This document shows positions 30,315 to 40,250 of a stretch of DNA of 64,000 nucleotides, one piece after another. The translations under genes and the position numbers were made by a program. Position 1 is the stretch's first letter; the number at the start of each line of letters is the position of its first letter. Source of the stretch: Nocardia fusca NBRC 14340 (GTDB lineage Bacteria > Actinomycetota > Actinomycetes > Mycobacteriales > Mycobacteriaceae); the NCBI RefSeq assembly GCF_001618425.1, contig NZ_BDCU01000017.1:496001-560000 (forward strand), given 5' to 3'. The notes beneath the pieces were generated by a model. The model was not told the DNA's origin. It ran no database searches and was given only the letters and a program-made list of their open reading frames with translations.

Positions 30315-31730
30315 TCAGTTGAGGTCCGTGGGCGCCGACAGCGTGCCGCGGACCGCGGTCGCGGCGGCCACCAGTGGCGACACCAGGTGGGTACGCCCAC
30401 CTTTGCCCTGCCGGCCCTCGAAGTTCCGGTTCGAGGTGGAGGCGCAGCGCTGGCCCGGGGCGAGCTGATCGGGGTTCATCCCCAGGCACATCGAGCATCC
30501 GGCCTGCCGCCATTCGGCCCCGGCCGCGGTGAAGATCTCGCCCAGCCCCTCCGCCTCGGCCTGTTCCCGCACCCGCATCGAGCCCGGCACCACCAGCATT
30601 CGCACACCCTCGGCCACCCTGCGGCCCCGCAGCACCTCCGCCACGGCCCGCAGGTCCTCGATTCGGCCGTTGGTGCACGATCCGACGAACACGGCGTCCA
30701 CCGAGACCTCGCGCAACGGCATACCCGGGGTCAAATCCATATAGCGCAGCGCCTTCTCCGCGGACTCGCGCGCGGACTCGTCGGCGATCTGCGCCGGATC
30801 GGGCACATTCGCACCCAGCGGCAGCCCCTGCCCCGGGTTGGTGCCCCAGGTGACGAACGGGGTGAGGGCACTCGCGTCGATGTGCACCTCCCGGTCGAAA
30901 ACCGCGTCCTCGTCGGTCTTCAGCGCCTCCCAGGCCTCGACCGCGGCATCCCAGTCCGCGCCCTGCGGGGCGTGCGGGCGACCTTTCAGGAACTCGTAGG
31001 TGGTTTCGTCCGGGGCGATCATTCCGGCCCGGGCGCCGGCTTCGATGGACATATTGCAGACGGTCATCCGCGCTTCCATCGACATATTGCGAATGGCCTC
31101 ACCGCGATACTCGAGCACATAGCCCTGGCCGCCGCCGGTGCCGATTTCGGCGATCACCGCGAGAATCAGGTCTTTACTGGTGACCCCCGGCGGCAGCACG
31201 CCGTCGACGGTGATCGCCATTGTCTTGAACGGCCGCAGCGAAAGGGTCTGCGTGGCCAGCACGTGCTCGACCTCGCTGGTGCCGATTCCCATGGCCAGCG
31301 CGCCGAAGGCACCGTGGGTGGAGGTGTGGCTGTCACCGCAGACCACGGTGGTGCCGGGCTGGGTCAGCCCCAGCTGCGGTCCCACCACGTGGACAATGCC
31401 CTGTTCCCGGTCGCCCATCGGGTGCAGCCGGATGCCGAATTCCGCACAGTTGCGGCGCAGCGTCTCCACCTGCGTCCGCGACACCGGGTCGGCGATGGGT
31501 TTGTCGATATCGACGGTCGGGACATTGTGGTCCTCGGTCGCGATGGTGAGATCGGGCCGGCGCACCGGGCGACCGGCGGCCCGCAGACCGTCGAAGGCCT
31601 GCGGGCTGGTCACCTCGTGCACCAGATGCAGATCGATGTAGATCAGATCGGGTTCGCGTGCCTCACCCTCACCCTCGCCGCGGGCGACGACGTGCTGTTC
31701 CCATACCTTCTCGGCCAGCGTACGTGGCAT
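30315..31730 (-). CDS. leuC: 3-isopropylmalate dehydratase large subunit
   Basis: 471 residues from ATG 31730, preceded by AAGGTGAT. An aconitase-family enzyme holding a [4Fe-4S] cluster. The cluster cysteines are in [11 protein letters not shown] and, near the C-terminus, in the C-x2-C of [13 protein letters not shown]. Early motifs [13 protein letters not shown] and [16 protein letters not shown] confirm the family. With LeuD it interconverts 2- and 3-isopropylmalate. It is divergent from the IclR regulator, which very likely controls it. Confidence 0.97.
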   Translation of the reverse strand: MPRTLAEKVWEQHVVARGEGEGEAREPDLIYIDLHLVHEVTSPQAFDGLRAAGRPVRRPDLTIATEDHNVPTVDIDKPIADPVSRTQVETLRRNCAEFGIRLHPMGDREQGIVHVVGPQLGLTQPGTTVVCGDSHTSTHGAFGALAMGIGTSEVEHVLATQTLSLRPFKTMAITVDGVLPPGVTSKDLILAVIAEIGTGGGQGYVLEYRGEAIRNMSMEARMTVCNMSIEAGARAGMIAPDETTYEFLKGRPHAPQGADWDAAVEAWEALKTDEDAVFDREVHIDASALTPFVTWGTNPGQGLPLGANVPDPAQIADESARESAEKALRYMDLTPGMPLREVSVDAVFVGSCTNGRIEDLRAVAEVLRGRRVAEGVRMLVVPGSMRVREQAEAEGLGEIFTAAGAEWRQAGCSMCLGMNPDQLAPGQRCASTSNRNFEGRQGKGGRTHLVSPLVAAATAVRGTLSAPTDLN

Positions 31731-31840
31731 GTTGCGATCACCTTTCGGGCTCGGCATCCGGCCGGGGCCTGCCCGGCACCGGATACGCGCTAGCTGGAAT
31801 CATGCGACCCCTTCCAGGACGCCACCTGGGCTGTTCGTAA

Positions 31841-31876
31841 TGGCATCTCAGAATGCAGGACGCTAATATCGTTGTA
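31841..31876 (+). promoter_or_regulatory. Promoter/operator region of the IclR gene (divergent from leuC)
   Basis: TAATAT at 31864-31869 ends six bases before the IclR ATG, so the transcript is probably leaderless. A weak -35 (TGGCAT, 31841) lies 17 bases upstream. GCAT (31843-31846) and ATGC (31853-31856) form a small inverted repeat overlapping the -35, a natural operator position for autoregulation and leuCD control. Confidence 0.45.
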
Positions 31877-32577
31877 TGAGACAGCATAGCGGTATCGGCG
31901 TCCTGGACAAAGCGGTGGCAGTGTTGTATGCGGTCGCCGAGCGGCCCTGCGGTCTCAACGAACTGTGCGAGCGCACCGGCCTGCCCCGCGCGACCGCGCA
32001 CCGGCTCGCGGTCGGGCTGGAAACCCACCGGCTGCTCGCCCGGGACGGCAACGGCTCCTGGCGCCCCGGCCCCGCCCTCGCCGAACTCGGCGCCGGCGCC
32101 GCCGACCCGCTGCTCGAGGCCGCGGGCTCGATCCTGCCCCGGCTACGTGAGATCACCGGCGAAAGCGTGCAGCTGTACTGCCGGGAGGGCAACGAACGGG
32201 TCTGCGTCGCCGCCCTCGAACCCCCCGCCGGGCTGCGCGACACCGTGCCGATCGGCTCCCGCCTCCCGCTGACCGCGGGATCCGCGGCGAAGGTGCTGCT
32301 CGCCTGGGCCGATCCCGAACTGCAGCGCACCGTCCTCGGTGACGCCATGTTCACCGAGCGCACGCTCGCCGAGGTCCGCAAACGCGGCTGGGCGCAGAGC
32401 GCCGGCGAGCGCGCGGCCGGGGTGGCCAGCGTTTCGGCGCCGGTGCGTGATCAGCAGGGCGCGGTGGTCGCCGCGGTCTCGGTATCGGGCCCGATCGATC
32501 GAATGGGCCGCCGACCGGGGGCTCGCTGGGCGGCGGACCTGGTCGCGGCCGCCGATGCGCTGCACCGCCGACTCTGA
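31876..32577 (+). CDS. IclR-family regulator of leucine genes (NdgR/LtbR type)
   Basis: 233 residues. Winged HTH at residues 5-60 (GVLDKAVAVLYAVAERPCGLNEL then CERTGLPRATAHRLAVGLE), then the IclR effector domain to LADAL region (LPLTAGSAAKVLLAWAD, SVSAPVRDQQGAVVAAVSVSGP). The divergent position next to leuCD is conserved across actinobacteria; in Streptomyces (NdgR) and Corynebacterium (LtbR) this protein controls leuCD and other amino-acid genes. It likely uses a leaderless start. The next gene follows after 34 bp. Confidence 0.9.
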   Translation: MRQHSGIGVLDKAVAVLYAVAERPCGLNELCERTGLPRATAHRLAVGLETHRLLARDGNGSWRPGPALAELGAGAADPLLEAAGSILPRLREITGESVQLYCREGNERVCVAALEPPAGLRDTVPIGSRLPLTAGSAAKVLLAWADPELQRTVLGDAMFTERTLAEVRKRGWAQSAGERAAGVASVSAPVRDQQGAVVAAVSVSGPIDRMGRRPGARWAADLVAAADALHRRL

Positions 32578-32611
32578 GCGGCGGGCGGCTGCCGTCACTT
32601 ATGGTGGCCTG

Positions 32612-33139
32612 ATGGGAGTGAACCAACGGTCACAGATCGTGATGACCGATACCGAGATCACCGATTTCCTCACCCGCAGTCGCGTCGCCACCCTGGCAAG
32701 TCTGGGTGCGGACGGTAAACCGCACCTCACCGCCATGTGGTACGCGCTGATCGCCGATCCGGAGCGACCCGACGCGATCCCCGAACTGTGGTTCGAGACC
32801 AAGGGCAAATCCCAGAAGGCCGTCAATCTGCGCCGCAACCCCACGGTCACCTGCATGATCGAGGCCGGAAAAACCTACGACACCCTGCGCGGAGTCTCCC
32901 TCGAGGGCCACGCCGAGGTCATCGACGACCCGGAGAAACTGTTCGCCGTCGGGGTCAGCGTCTGGGAGCGCTACACCGGCCCGTACACCGACGATATGCG
33001 CGAATACGTCGAAGGCATGCTGAACAAGCGCGTCGCGGTCCGCATCGTCCCCGACCGCATCCGCAGCTGGGACCACCGCAAACTGGGCCTGCCCGCCATG
33101 CCCCTGGCCGGATCCACCGCACACGCCCTGGACGACTGA
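32612..33139 (+). CDS. PPOX-class split-barrel flavin/F420-binding protein
   Basis: 175 residues in the pyridoxamine 5'-phosphate oxidase-like split barrel: SRVATLASLGADGKPHLTAMWYAL, then KGKSQKAVNLRRNPTVTCMIEAG, then SLEGHAEVIDD. This arrangement is typical of the F420- or FMN-binding reductases abundant in mycolata; the gene is at the position of Rv2991. Substrate unknown. The presence of fbiD in the same block makes F420 use plausible but not proved. A hairpin follows the stop. Confidence 0.85.
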   Translation: MGVNQRSQIVMTDTEITDFLTRSRVATLASLGADGKPHLTAMWYALIADPERPDAIPELWFETKGKSQKAVNLRRNPTVTCMIEAGKTYDTLRGVSLEGHAEVIDDPEKLFAVGVSVWERYTGPYTDDMREYVEGMLNKRVAVRIVPDRIRSWDHRKLGLPAMPLAGSTAHALDD

Positions 33140-33145
33140 ACGACC

Positions 33146-33173
33146 CCGGGTGCTGTCCGGTGGCAGCACCCGG
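33146..33173 (+). terminator. Hairpin after the split-barrel protein gene
   Basis: CCGGGTGCTG and CAGCACCCGG with an 8-nt loop, 7 bp after the stop codon. Confidence 0.7.
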
Positions 33174-33590
33174 CACCCGTCCGGCCCAGCCGGGCTGCGC
33201 GGCGCGCCGTGGCCTGGACCGCGGCCACATCGTCGCTCCTGGACTTTCCGCCCGACCCGGCCGCTACCGGTCCGAATACAGGCGTCCGACGCCACCCTGC
33301 CGCCGATACGGCTCATCGCCCCGGAGGCGATCGGACCGGCTCCGATGGCCGCTCGTTCACCGGGTCGCGGGCTCGGCTTCCCCGGCCCGGTCCAACCCTC
33401 TCCTTCCGGCTCCCGCTCACCGCCGGCATCCTCGAGGCGGGCGCGATGATCCCCGAGCAGCCCCACCGAGGGGCACCGGAGCCGAACCCGCCATCATTCG
33501 CGAAGCCGCACCGAGAAACTCGGATCCGAGCCGATCAACGCCGGATTTCCCCGGCCAGAATCGTCGGCGGCTCCAAAGCAAGTAGGCAGC
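33174..33590. other. Gene-free spacer
   Basis: No open frame here has family similarity, a good ribosome site or a plausible protein composition. Several G/C-driven frames are Pro/Arg/Ser-rich and look like chance. Confidence 0.6.
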
Positions 33591-33591
33591 C

Positions 33592-33970
33592 GGGATTTCA
33601 GGGGCCCAGCTCCGGCATCGCATTCGGAGGTAACCGGGCCGCGAAGGGCCCGGGGGCAAAGCCTTAGCAGCACATTCGAGTCACCAGCGCCGAAGTGGGT
33701 TCTCACAGCGCAGTCCCGGCATCATGTTCGACAGTAGGCAGCCCGCGAAGGGATCCAGGGGCGAAGCCCCCGCACTTCTATGGCAAGTAACCAACTCGCG
33801 CCGGGGCTCCAGGGGCGAAGCCCCGGCCCGGCCATTCGGAAGACCCGGCCCGCGTAGGGGGTCCTGGGGCGAAGCCCCGGCCCGGCCCCGAAGTGTTTCC
33901 AATCTACAAAGGGGGTCCAGGGGCGCCGAGCCCGCCTGGGCGGGGTGCGGGGGTTGCACCCCCGCAAAGC
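33592..33970. repeat. Array of short GGGGCGAAGCCCC-centred repeats
   Basis: At least four related units occur near 33636, 33745, 33799 and 33852, with a diverged fifth at 33907. The core reads GCGAAGGGGTCCAGGGGCGAAG followed by CCCC, written here split; the GGGGCGAAGCCCC part is itself palindromic. Several units are preceded by a TTCGGA/TTCGAC block. Units differ by up to several bases, so they are old copies. The region has no gene and sits directly 3' of the two tRNA genes. Apparent reading frames with repeated AGASPLDP units are a by-product of the repeat. Confidence 0.75.
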
Positions 33971-34024
33971 ATCGCGAATCAGCGAAGGCCCATGCTCTCC
34001 ATGAGCATGGGCCTCGCAGCCGAG

Positions 34025-34097
34025 TAGCCCCGACGGGATTTGAACCCGCGCTACCGCCTTGAGAGGGCGGCGTCCTAGGCCGCTAGACGACGGGGCC
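34025..34097 (-). tRNA. tRNA-Glu (CTC)
   Basis: 73 nt folding as a complete cloverleaf: acceptor GGCCCCG/CGGGGCT with one G-U pair, anticodon stem CCGCC/GGCGG with loop CTCTCAA (anticodon CTC), and T-loop sequence GGTTCAAATCC. The 3' CCA is not encoded. Next to gltX and tRNA-Gln as in mycobacteria. Confidence 0.95.
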
Positions 34098-34246
34098 AGG
34101 ACTTGTGATCAACTCCTGGCTGGAGTGGATCGCGGATCTCTCGATCCGAAGCTCGATCAGCGTAACCGACCGGGCGGCGGCGACCAAATCGCCTGGATAA
34201 TTCGTTCCGCACCGCATCTGGACGATGAAGCTGAGAGCGATCTCCG

Positions 34247-34318
34247 CTGGGGTACCAGGACTCGAACCTAGAATGGCTGAACCAGAATCAGCTGTGTTGC
34301 CAATTACACCATACCCCA
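34247..34318 (-). tRNA. tRNA-Gln (CTG)
   Basis: 72 nt: acceptor TGGGGTA/TACCCCA, anticodon stem GCTGA/TCAGC with loop TTCTGGT (anticodon CTG), T-loop GGTTCGAGTCC, discriminator G. Lies 149 bp upstream of tRNA-Glu on the same strand; they are probably transcribed together. Confidence 0.95.
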
Positions 34319-34483
34319 ATGACCTGGGTTTTCGGCTTCACCGCTGGCTGCGGTGGCACCGTCGTTCCGGCCGAGAAAGAGAGTACCAAACCGCTCCGGG
34401 GAAACTACAAATCGCCTGGTCACGCCGCCACATCAGGTGTGTAACGGTGCCGCGGCGCTGCCGAACGGGTCGGGTGGTGGACG

Positions 34484-34516
34484 GACGCCGTCCCCGGTGG
34501 CGCCGGGGACGGCGTC
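34484..34516 (-). terminator. Terminator of gltX
   Basis: GACGCCGTCCCCGG and CCGGGGACGGCGTC form a perfect 14-bp stem with loop TGGCG, 13 bp beyond the gltX stop. Confidence 0.8.
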
Positions 34517-34529
34517 GTCACGCCGGGGC

Positions 34530-36005
34530 TCAGTCGGCGGGCGGGGTCCATTCGCGGCCCGCGCGCAGTCGCTGCATGGTGAGCTCGCGGCCCAGCAGTT
34601 CCATGGATTCGTACAGCGGCGGACTGATATGCGATCCGGTAACCGATACCCGCACCGGCGCAAATGCCTTCCGAGGTTTCAATTCCATTCCGTCGATGAG
34701 CGCGACTTTCAGCGCGTCCTCGATCTCGGAAGCGGTCCAGGCGGTCAGCGGTTCGAGTGCGGAAATTGCGGCATCCAGTACCGGAACGGCGTCCGGCCCC
34801 AAATTCTTCTTGCCCGCGGCGGGGTCGATACCGAACTCGTCGGAAGGCGCGAAGAGGAATCGCAACAGACCCCATGCGTCATCGAGCACGACAATGCGCG
34901 TCTGCACCAGATCGGCGGCGGCGGCGAATACCTTCTCGTCTATTCCGGCACCGATATATCCGCGGTCCGTCAAAAAAGTGCGCAACCGTCCGGCAAAATC
35001 TGCCGGCTCCAGCAAACGGATGTGCTCGGCATTGATCGCATCGGCCTTCTTCTGATCGAAGCGGGCCGGGTTCGAATTCACTTTCGATATATCGAAGGCC
35101 GCGACCATCTCGTTCATGGAGAAGACATCGTGGTCGTCGGCGATGCTCCAGCCGAGGAGCGCGAGGTAATTGAGGAGCCCTTCGGGAATGAATCCCCGAT
35201 CGCGGTGGAGGAAGAGGTCGGACTCCGGGTCGCGCTTGGACAGCTTCTTGTTCCCCTGCCCCATCACGAACGGCAGATGGCCGAATTCGGGAGTGAAATC
35301 GGCGACCCCGATGCGCTGCAGCGCGGCATAGAGCGCGAGCTGGCGCGGCGTGGAGGAGAGCAGGTCTTCGCCACGCAGGACGTGGGTTATCCGCATGGTG
35401 GCGTCGTCGACCGGGTTGACCAGCGTATAGAGTGGATCGCCGGTACCTCGGGTCAGTGCGTAGTCCGGCACCGAACCCGCTTTGAAGGTGGTCTCTCCGC
35501 GTACCAGATCGTGCCAGGTGAGGTCGGTATCGGGCATGCGCAGCCGGACCACCGCACCCCGGCCGGCGGCCTTGTATTCGGCGATCTGCTCGGCCGTGAG
35601 GTCGCGGTCGAAATTGTCGTAGCCCAGTTTCGGATCACGTCCGGCCGCCCGGTGGCGTGCCTCGACTTCTTCTGGCGTGGAAAATGATTCGTAGGCCTCG
35701 TCGGCGTCGAGGAGTTTTTGCACCACGTCGCGGTGGATTTCGCGCCGCTGCGACTGCCGGTAGGGCGCATAGGGCCCGCCGATTTCCGGACCTTCGTCCC
35801 AATCGAGTCCGAGCCAGCGCAGCGCGTCCAACAGCGCCTGATAGGACTCTTCGGAATCCCGCGCGGCATCGGTGTCTTCGATACGGAAGACGAACGTGCC
35901 GCCCTGATGGCGGGCATAGGCCCAGTTGAACAGCGCCGTGCGGATGAGCCCGACATGCGGTGTCCCGGTGGGTGACGGGCAGAAACGGACCCGTACGTTT
36001 GTCAT
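34530..36005 (-). CDS. gltX: Glutamyl-tRNA synthetase
   Basis: 491 residues from ATG 36005. Class I synthetase charging tRNA-Glu, and in organisms with GatCAB also tRNA-Gln. Signature HIGH-like element [19 protein letters not shown] at residue 8 and KMSKS-like [10 protein letters not shown] at about 245. It is 13 bp downstream of the FAH-family gene (same transcript), and its tRNA substrates lie just beyond its terminator. Third-position GC is lower in the distal half than in neighbouring genes. Confidence 0.97.
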   Translation of the reverse strand: MTNVRVRFCPSPTGTPHVGLIRTALFNWAYARHQGGTFVFRIEDTDAARDSEESYQALLDALRWLGLDWDEGPEIGGPYAPYRQSQRREIHRDVVQKLLDADEAYESFSTPEEVEARHRAAGRDPKLGYDNFDRDLTAEQIAEYKAAGRGAVVRLRMPDTDLTWHDLVRGETTFKAGSVPDYALTRGTGDPLYTLVNPVDDATMRITHVLRGEDLLSSTPRQLALYAALQRIGVADFTPEFGHLPFVMGQGNKKLSKRDPESDLFLHRDRGFIPEGLLNYLALLGWSIADDHDVFSMNEMVAAFDISKVNSNPARFDQKKADAINAEHIRLLEPADFAGRLRTFLTDRGYIGAGIDEKVFAAAADLVQTRIVVLDDAWGLLRFLFAPSDEFGIDPAAGKKNLGPDAVPVLDAAISALEPLTAWTASEIEDALKVALIDGMELKPRKAFAPVRVSVTGSHISPPLYESMELLGRELTMQRLRAGREWTPPAD

Positions 36006-36018
36006 GTCCCTCTTTCGT

Positions 36019-36780
36019 TCAGCGTTTTGCGGCAACGGGATTGGTCAGCGTGCCGATACCGGAGACGGTGACCGACACCGTTTGACCGTCTTTCATCGGG
36101 CCGACACCCTCGGGAGTTCCGGTGAGGATCACGTCACCGGGCAGCAGGGTCATCACGCGGGTGACCCATTCGATGATATCCGGAATATCATGCAGCAGTA
36201 GCGATGTGGTACTGCGTTGACGTACTTCGCCGTCGAGTTCGGTGGTGATCTCGAGATCCGCCGGATCGAGTTCGGTTTCGATCCACGGCCCCAGCGGGCA
36301 GAAGGTGTCGTAGCCCTTGGCTCGGGTCCACTGGCCGTCCTGGGCCTGCTGGTCGCGGGCGGTCACATCGTTGGCGACGGTATAGCCCAGGATGACGTCC
36401 TTGGCCCGGGCCGCGGGAACGTCTTTACAGGGCCGCCCGATGACCACGGCGAGCTCGCCTTCGTAGTCGACGCGGGACGAATTGGGCGGCACGATGATCG
36501 GGATACCGGGGCCGATGATGGACGTATTCGGTTTCATGAAGATCACCGGTTCGGCCGGCGCCTCACCGCCCATCTCGGCGGCATGGGAAGCGTAGTTCTT
36601 GCCGACGCAGATCACCTTACTGGCCAGGATCGGAGCGAGCAGACGGATATCGGCCAGCGGCCAGCTGCGGCCGGTGAACGTCGGGGTGCCGAACGGGTGT
36701 TCGGCGATTTCCTTGGCGGTTTCGCCTTCGATGGCGACGAACGCGACCCCGTCGGGGCTGGCAACTCGACCTAGACGCAT
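36019..36780 (-). CDS. Fumarylacetoacetate hydrolase family protein
   Basis: 253 residues. Residues 75-250 form the FAH fold: [46 protein letters not shown] (metal-binding Glu residues), [15 protein letters not shown] and [15 protein letters not shown]. Members act on 2-keto-acids in aromatic catabolism as hydrolases, decarboxylases or isomerases; the actual substrate is not known. Position and neighbour gltX match Rv2993c. Confidence 0.9.
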   Translation of the reverse strand: MRLGRVASPDGVAFVAIEGETAKEIAEHPFGTPTFTGRSWPLADIRLLAPILASKVICVGKNYASHAAEMGGEAPAEPVIFMKPNTSIIGPGIPIIVPPNSSRVDYEGELAVVIGRPCKDVPAARAKDVILGYTVANDVTARDQQAQDGQWTRAKGYDTFCPLGPWIETELDPADLEITTELDGEVRQRSTTSLLLHDIPDIIEWVTRVMTLLPGDVILTGTPEGVGPMKDGQTVSVTVSGIGTLTNPVAAKR

Positions 36781-36914
36781 GACCGAAGTCTATCCAGCCG
36801 GGTTCACCAGCCCGAATGCGCCCGACCGGTCGGTCCGCCCGGCGGTGAGAACCTGCCACTACTTGCGGGCTCCGGGGCCCGGAGGTGTACCGTGGCCGTC
36901 GTAAGTTCAAAGAT

Positions 36915-36947
36915 TGAGAATCCATTCTCACATACTGAGATGGTCTC
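36915..36947 (+). promoter_or_regulatory. Two palindromes upstream of the MFS gene
   Basis: TGAGAATCCATTCTCA (36915-36930) is a perfect 6+6 inverted repeat and GAGATGGTCTC (36937-36947) a second 4+4 one, both 20-55 bp before the MFS ATG at 36968. They look like binding sites of a dimeric regulator; none is encoded next door. Confidence 0.45.
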
Positions 36948-36967
36948 TCGCTGCGAGATGGGGAACC

Positions 36968-38185
36968 ATGGCGCACAGTCCTTCGGCGGCCCTCCCGATC
37001 GCCGCGTCCGGCAGGCAGATATCCCCCGCCCATCGCTGGCTCATGCTCGCCTTCGGCGTCTTCGCCCAGGTGTCCAGCGCGATCTTCGTGCACGGGGTGC
37101 CGTTCCTGCTTCCCGCGCTCACCGCCGGGGGTATGCCGCTGGCCACCGCCGGCCTGCTGGTGGCCATGCCCACCGTCGGCCTGTGCTGCGCCCTCATCGC
37201 CTGGGGTTATCTGGTCGACCGGGTCGGCGAACGGATCGCCCTGGTCGCCGGGCCGGTGATCATGTGCGCGGCCGGTGCGGCCGCCGCCTTCACCACCGGC
37301 TACCCCGCCCTCGCGGTTCTGCTGTTCCTCGGTGGGATCGGCGCCGCCAGCACCAACGGCGCCAGCGGCCGGGTGATCGTCGGCTGGTTCCCGCCCGACC
37401 GCCGCGGCCTGGCCATGGGAATCCGGCAGACCGGCCAGCCCTTGGGCGTCGGGATCGCGGCGATGTCCGTGCCACTGGTCGCCGACCGGTTCGGTGTCGC
37501 GCCCGCGCTGAGCGTGCCCGCGTTACTGGCCGGACTGGCCGCCGTGTGCTGCCTGCTGGGCATCATCGACCCACCCCGGCCGCCACGAGCCCAGGCGACC
37601 GGCGCCAATCCCTACCGGGGCAGCAGCACGCTGTGGCGTATCCACGGCGTATCGATTCTGCTGGTCGTCCCCCAGGCCACCGTCTGGACCTTCGCGCTGC
37701 TGTGGCTGCACCGCGACCTCGGCTGGTCGCTGGCGGCGGCGGGCGCGCTGGTCACCGGCACCCAGATCCTCGGCGCGCTGGGCCGGATCGGCGCCGGCGC
37801 CTGGTCGGACCGGGTCGGCAGCCGGATGGGCCCGCTGCGCCAGGTCGCGATCGCAGCGGTCGCCACCATGGCCCTGCTCGCGCTGACCTCCTGGACGCAC
37901 TGGTGGTGGGCCGCCGTTCCGCTGCTCGTCGTCGCCTCGGTGGTCACGGTCTCCGACAACGGCCTGGCCTTCACCGCCATCGCCGAACGCGCCGGGCCGT
38001 TCTGGAGCGGTCGCGGACTGGGCATCCAGAACACCGGCCAGAACCTGACCATCGCCGCGGTGCCGCCGGTATTCGGCGCGCTCATCACCGCGACCGGTTT
38101 CCCGGCGGTCTACCTGGCGGCAGCGGCCATGGCGGCCGTGGCGATCCCGCTGGTCCCGGTGGGTTCGGAGAGACCGCCGGAGTAA
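36968..38185 (+). CDS. MFS transporter
   Basis: 405 residues from ATG 36968 with GGGGA five bases upstream, about twelve hydrophobic segments. After helix 2-3 comes GYLVDRVGERIALVAGP, the MFS loop motif; the central cytosolic loop is at about 195-215 (IDPPRPPRAQATGANPYRG). The segment NGASGRVIVGWFPPDRRGLAMGIRQTGQPLG resembles nitrate/sugar-acid type permeases but does not fix the substrate; it is the positional equivalent of Rv2994. It is divergent from the FAH gene, which might be functionally linked. Confidence 0.88.
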   Translation: MAHSPSAALPIAASGRQISPAHRWLMLAFGVFAQVSSAIFVHGVPFLLPALTAGGMPLATAGLLVAMPTVGLCCALIAWGYLVDRVGERIALVAGPVIMCAAGAAAAFTTGYPALAVLLFLGGIGAASTNGASGRVIVGWFPPDRRGLAMGIRQTGQPLGVGIAAMSVPLVADRFGVAPALSVPALLAGLAAVCCLLGIIDPPRPPRAQATGANPYRGSSTLWRIHGVSILLVVPQATVWTFALLWLHRDLGWSLAAAGALVTGTQILGALGRIGAGAWSDRVGSRMGPLRQVAIAAVATMALLALTSWTHWWWAAVPLLVVASVVTVSDNGLAFTAIAERAGPFWSGRGLGIQNTGQNLTIAAVPPVFGALITATGFPAVYLAAAAMAAVAIPLVPVGSERPPE

Positions 38186-38353
38186 TCGGTAGCCGAATCC
38201 GTTGACGCCGCCGACAACTCCCTCGGTCTTACCGGCTGCCCAACGGATAGTCGGTCGGATCTCGATGAGCACGCCGAGTCGACCACCATACGGATAATCG
38301 TGTCGGCGCTTCGTCCGGTGGCCTGCCCGGGCCGGACGAGCGGAAAACACCCG

Positions 38354-38956
38354 TCAGATCTCGATGAGCACCGCAGGGTCGAATGCCACCCGAATCGTCT
38401 CGTCCGCCTCGATCTCGGCGGTGAACTCCTGCCCTTCGGTGACCGTCGGCTCCCAGCGATAGGTGGCGCCGTCCAGAATTCCGCGATGGATCCGCACTTT
38501 CGGCTGATGCTCGACGATCCAGTACTGCGGTATGCCCAGTTCCGCGTATTCGCGAACCTTCCGCACGCGGTCGGTGCGTTCGCTGCCGCTACCCGGGGAC
38601 ACCACCTCTGCCACCAACAGGAGGTCGATCCCCGGAATCAGTTTCGGGGACTCATCGGCGATAACCGCACGCGCGACATCGTAGGGAACGAGTGCGATAT
38701 CCGGTTTCCGTACACCAGCGGGGGTGCTGACCTCCCATTCTCCACCGTCGCAGACGATCACAGCGGCATCGCCGAGCATTCCCTCGATCTTGCGAGCAAG
38801 CGTTCGCGCGATCCAGTTGTGTCGTGCCCCCGCTGCCACCTCGACCAACCACCCGTCTTCGAGTTCGAAACCCTTGCCGTCTTCCGGCAGATCGTAGAGA
38901 TCCAGCATCGTGTACGGGCCGAAGCCGGCATCAGAGGTGGCGTGCCACGCGGTCAT
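38354..38956 (-). CDS. Uma2-family (DUF820) restriction-endonuclease-fold protein
   Basis: 200 residues from ATG 38956 with GGAGGG four bases upstream. The PD-(D/E)xK core is visible: GVRKPDIALVPYDVAR, then IDLLLVAEVVSPGSGSERTDR, then KVREYAELGIPQYWIVEHQPK. Uma2 proteins are widespread, function mostly unknown and often linked with mobile DNA. No transposase or toxin partner is next to it. It lies inside an otherwise conserved block (between MFS and leuB), so it is probably an insertion. Confidence 0.88.
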   Translation of the reverse strand: MTAWHATSDAGFGPYTMLDLYDLPEDGKGFELEDGWLVEVAAGARHNWIARTLARKIEGMLGDAAVIVCDGGEWEVSTPAGVRKPDIALVPYDVARAVIADESPKLIPGIDLLLVAEVVSPGSGSERTDRVRKVREYAELGIPQYWIVEHQPKVRIHRGILDGATYRWEPTVTEGQEFTAEIEADETIRVAFDPAVLIEI

Positions 38957-38981
38957 GCTGCCCTCCAAGTGCTCGGACCAT

Positions 38982-39013
38982 CCATCGGGGATACGCCCAG
39001 GTATCCCCGATGG
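38982..39013 (-). terminator. Hairpin downstream of leuB
   Basis: CCATCGGGGATA and TATCCCCGATGG form a perfect 12-bp stem with an 8-nt loop, between the leuB stop and the Uma2 start on the same strand, so the two genes are separate transcripts. Confidence 0.7.
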
Positions 39014-39060
39014 TAATGGACACACAACCCGAATCCGCCCGCCCGAAAAGGATCGTCGAG

Positions 39061-40068
39061 TCAGAGGGCGGCGGCGATCCGATCGCCGATCTCGGTCGTC
39101 GACGCGGTGCCGGTGCGACCGGACAGGTCCTTGGCAACCGCATCCTGGATGCGGGCGGCGGCAGCGGTCTCGCCCTTGTGCTCGAGCAGCAGCGAGACCG
39201 AGAGGATGGCCGCGGTCGGGTCGGCCTTGGACTGGCCGGCGATATCGGGGGCGCTGCCGTGCACCGGCTCGAACATGCTCGGGTTGGTGCCGGTGGCGTC
39301 GATATTGCCGCTGGCGGCCAGGCCGATACCGCCGCTGACGGCGGCGGCGAGGTCGGTGATGATATCGCCGAACAGGTTGTCGGTGACGATCACGTCGAAA
39401 CGGCCCGGATCGTTGACCATATGGATGGTGGCGGCGTCGATGTGCTGGTAGGCCACCTCGACATCACCGAATTCCGCGCCGACCTCGTCCACCGTGCGCT
39501 GCCACAGCGAACCCGCGAAGGCGAGCACATTCGTCTTGTGCACCAGGGTGAGATGCTTGCGCCGGGCCTGCGCCTTGGCGAAGGCGTAGCGGACCACGCG
39601 TTCGACGCCGAACCGGGTGTTGGTGCTGACCTCGGTGGCGACCTCGTGCGGCGTATCCACCCGGATCGCGCCTCCCGTGCCGGTGTACGGGCCCTCGGTG
39701 CCTTCCCGGACCACCACGAAGTCGATTTCCGGGGTGCCCGCCAGCGGGCTGCCGACTCCCGGGTACAGCTTGGAGGGGCGCAGGTTCACATGATGATCGA
39801 GGGCGAAACGGGTGCGCAGCAGCAGACCGCGTTCCAGGATTCCGCTGGGCACCGACGGGTCGCCGATGGCGCCGAGCAGGATCGCGTCGTGCTGTTTCAG
39901 TTCCGGCAGCACCGATTCGGGCAGGATCTCCCCGGTGGCGTGGTAACGCTTGGCGCCCAGGTCGTAGTGGGTCCGTTCGACCCCGGGCAGCACCACATCG
40001 AGCACTTTGAGCGCCTCGGTGACGACTTCCGGTCCGATACCGTCACCGGGGATCACGGCGAGTTTCAT
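39061..40068 (-). CDS. leuB: 3-isopropylmalate dehydrogenase
   Basis: 335 residues from ATG 40068 ([15 protein letters not shown]). It oxidises and decarboxylates 3-isopropylmalate with NAD+ in leucine synthesis. The NAD-site signature [24 protein letters not shown] and metal-binding [12 protein letters not shown] are present, along with [23 protein letters not shown] for substrate binding. It is 182 bp after serA on the same strand, with the serA terminator in between. Confidence 0.97.
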   Translation of the reverse strand: MKLAVIPGDGIGPEVVTEALKVLDVVLPGVERTHYDLGAKRYHATGEILPESVLPELKQHDAILLGAIGDPSVPSGILERGLLLRTRFALDHHVNLRPSKLYPGVGSPLAGTPEIDFVVVREGTEGPYTGTGGAIRVDTPHEVATEVSTNTRFGVERVVRYAFAKAQARRKHLTLVHKTNVLAFAGSLWQRTVDEVGAEFGDVEVAYQHIDAATIHMVNDPGRFDVIVTDNLFGDIITDLAAAVSGGIGLAASGNIDATGTNPSMFEPVHGSAPDIAGQSKADPTAAILSVSLLLEHKGETAAAARIQDAVAKDLSGRTGTASTTEIGDRIAAAL

Positions 40069-40162
40069 GACAACCACGCTTTCTACGAACGAGGCCGCGA
40101 ACAGGGCGGGACGCGGCTGCCGGGCCGGGTAGGTCTGTCACCGGGACGGTGGCCGGGTGCGG

Positions 40163-40192
40163 CCCGCCCCGGGCCGCGTGGCCCGGGGCGGG
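40163..40192 (-). terminator. Terminator of serA
   Basis: CCCGCCCCGGGCC, loop GCGT, GGCCCGGGGCGGG: perfect 13-bp stem 58 bp beyond the serA stop. Confidence 0.75.
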
Positions 40193-40250
40193 TGTGTACC
40201 CGTCGGCGCACGCCGCCCACCGGCCCGGGCGGCAGCGTGCACGGAACAGC

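Noticed and set aside
33681..33959. Minus-strand frame with repeated AGASPLDP units
   Set aside because: It is the translation of the palindromic intergenic repeat; the units follow DNA repeats, there is no ribosome site and no family.
34530..36035. Longer gltX start ten codons upstream ([10 protein letters not shown])
   Set aside because: The conserved N-terminus [17 protein letters not shown] starts at 36005 with its own AGAGGG site; the extension lacks similarity.
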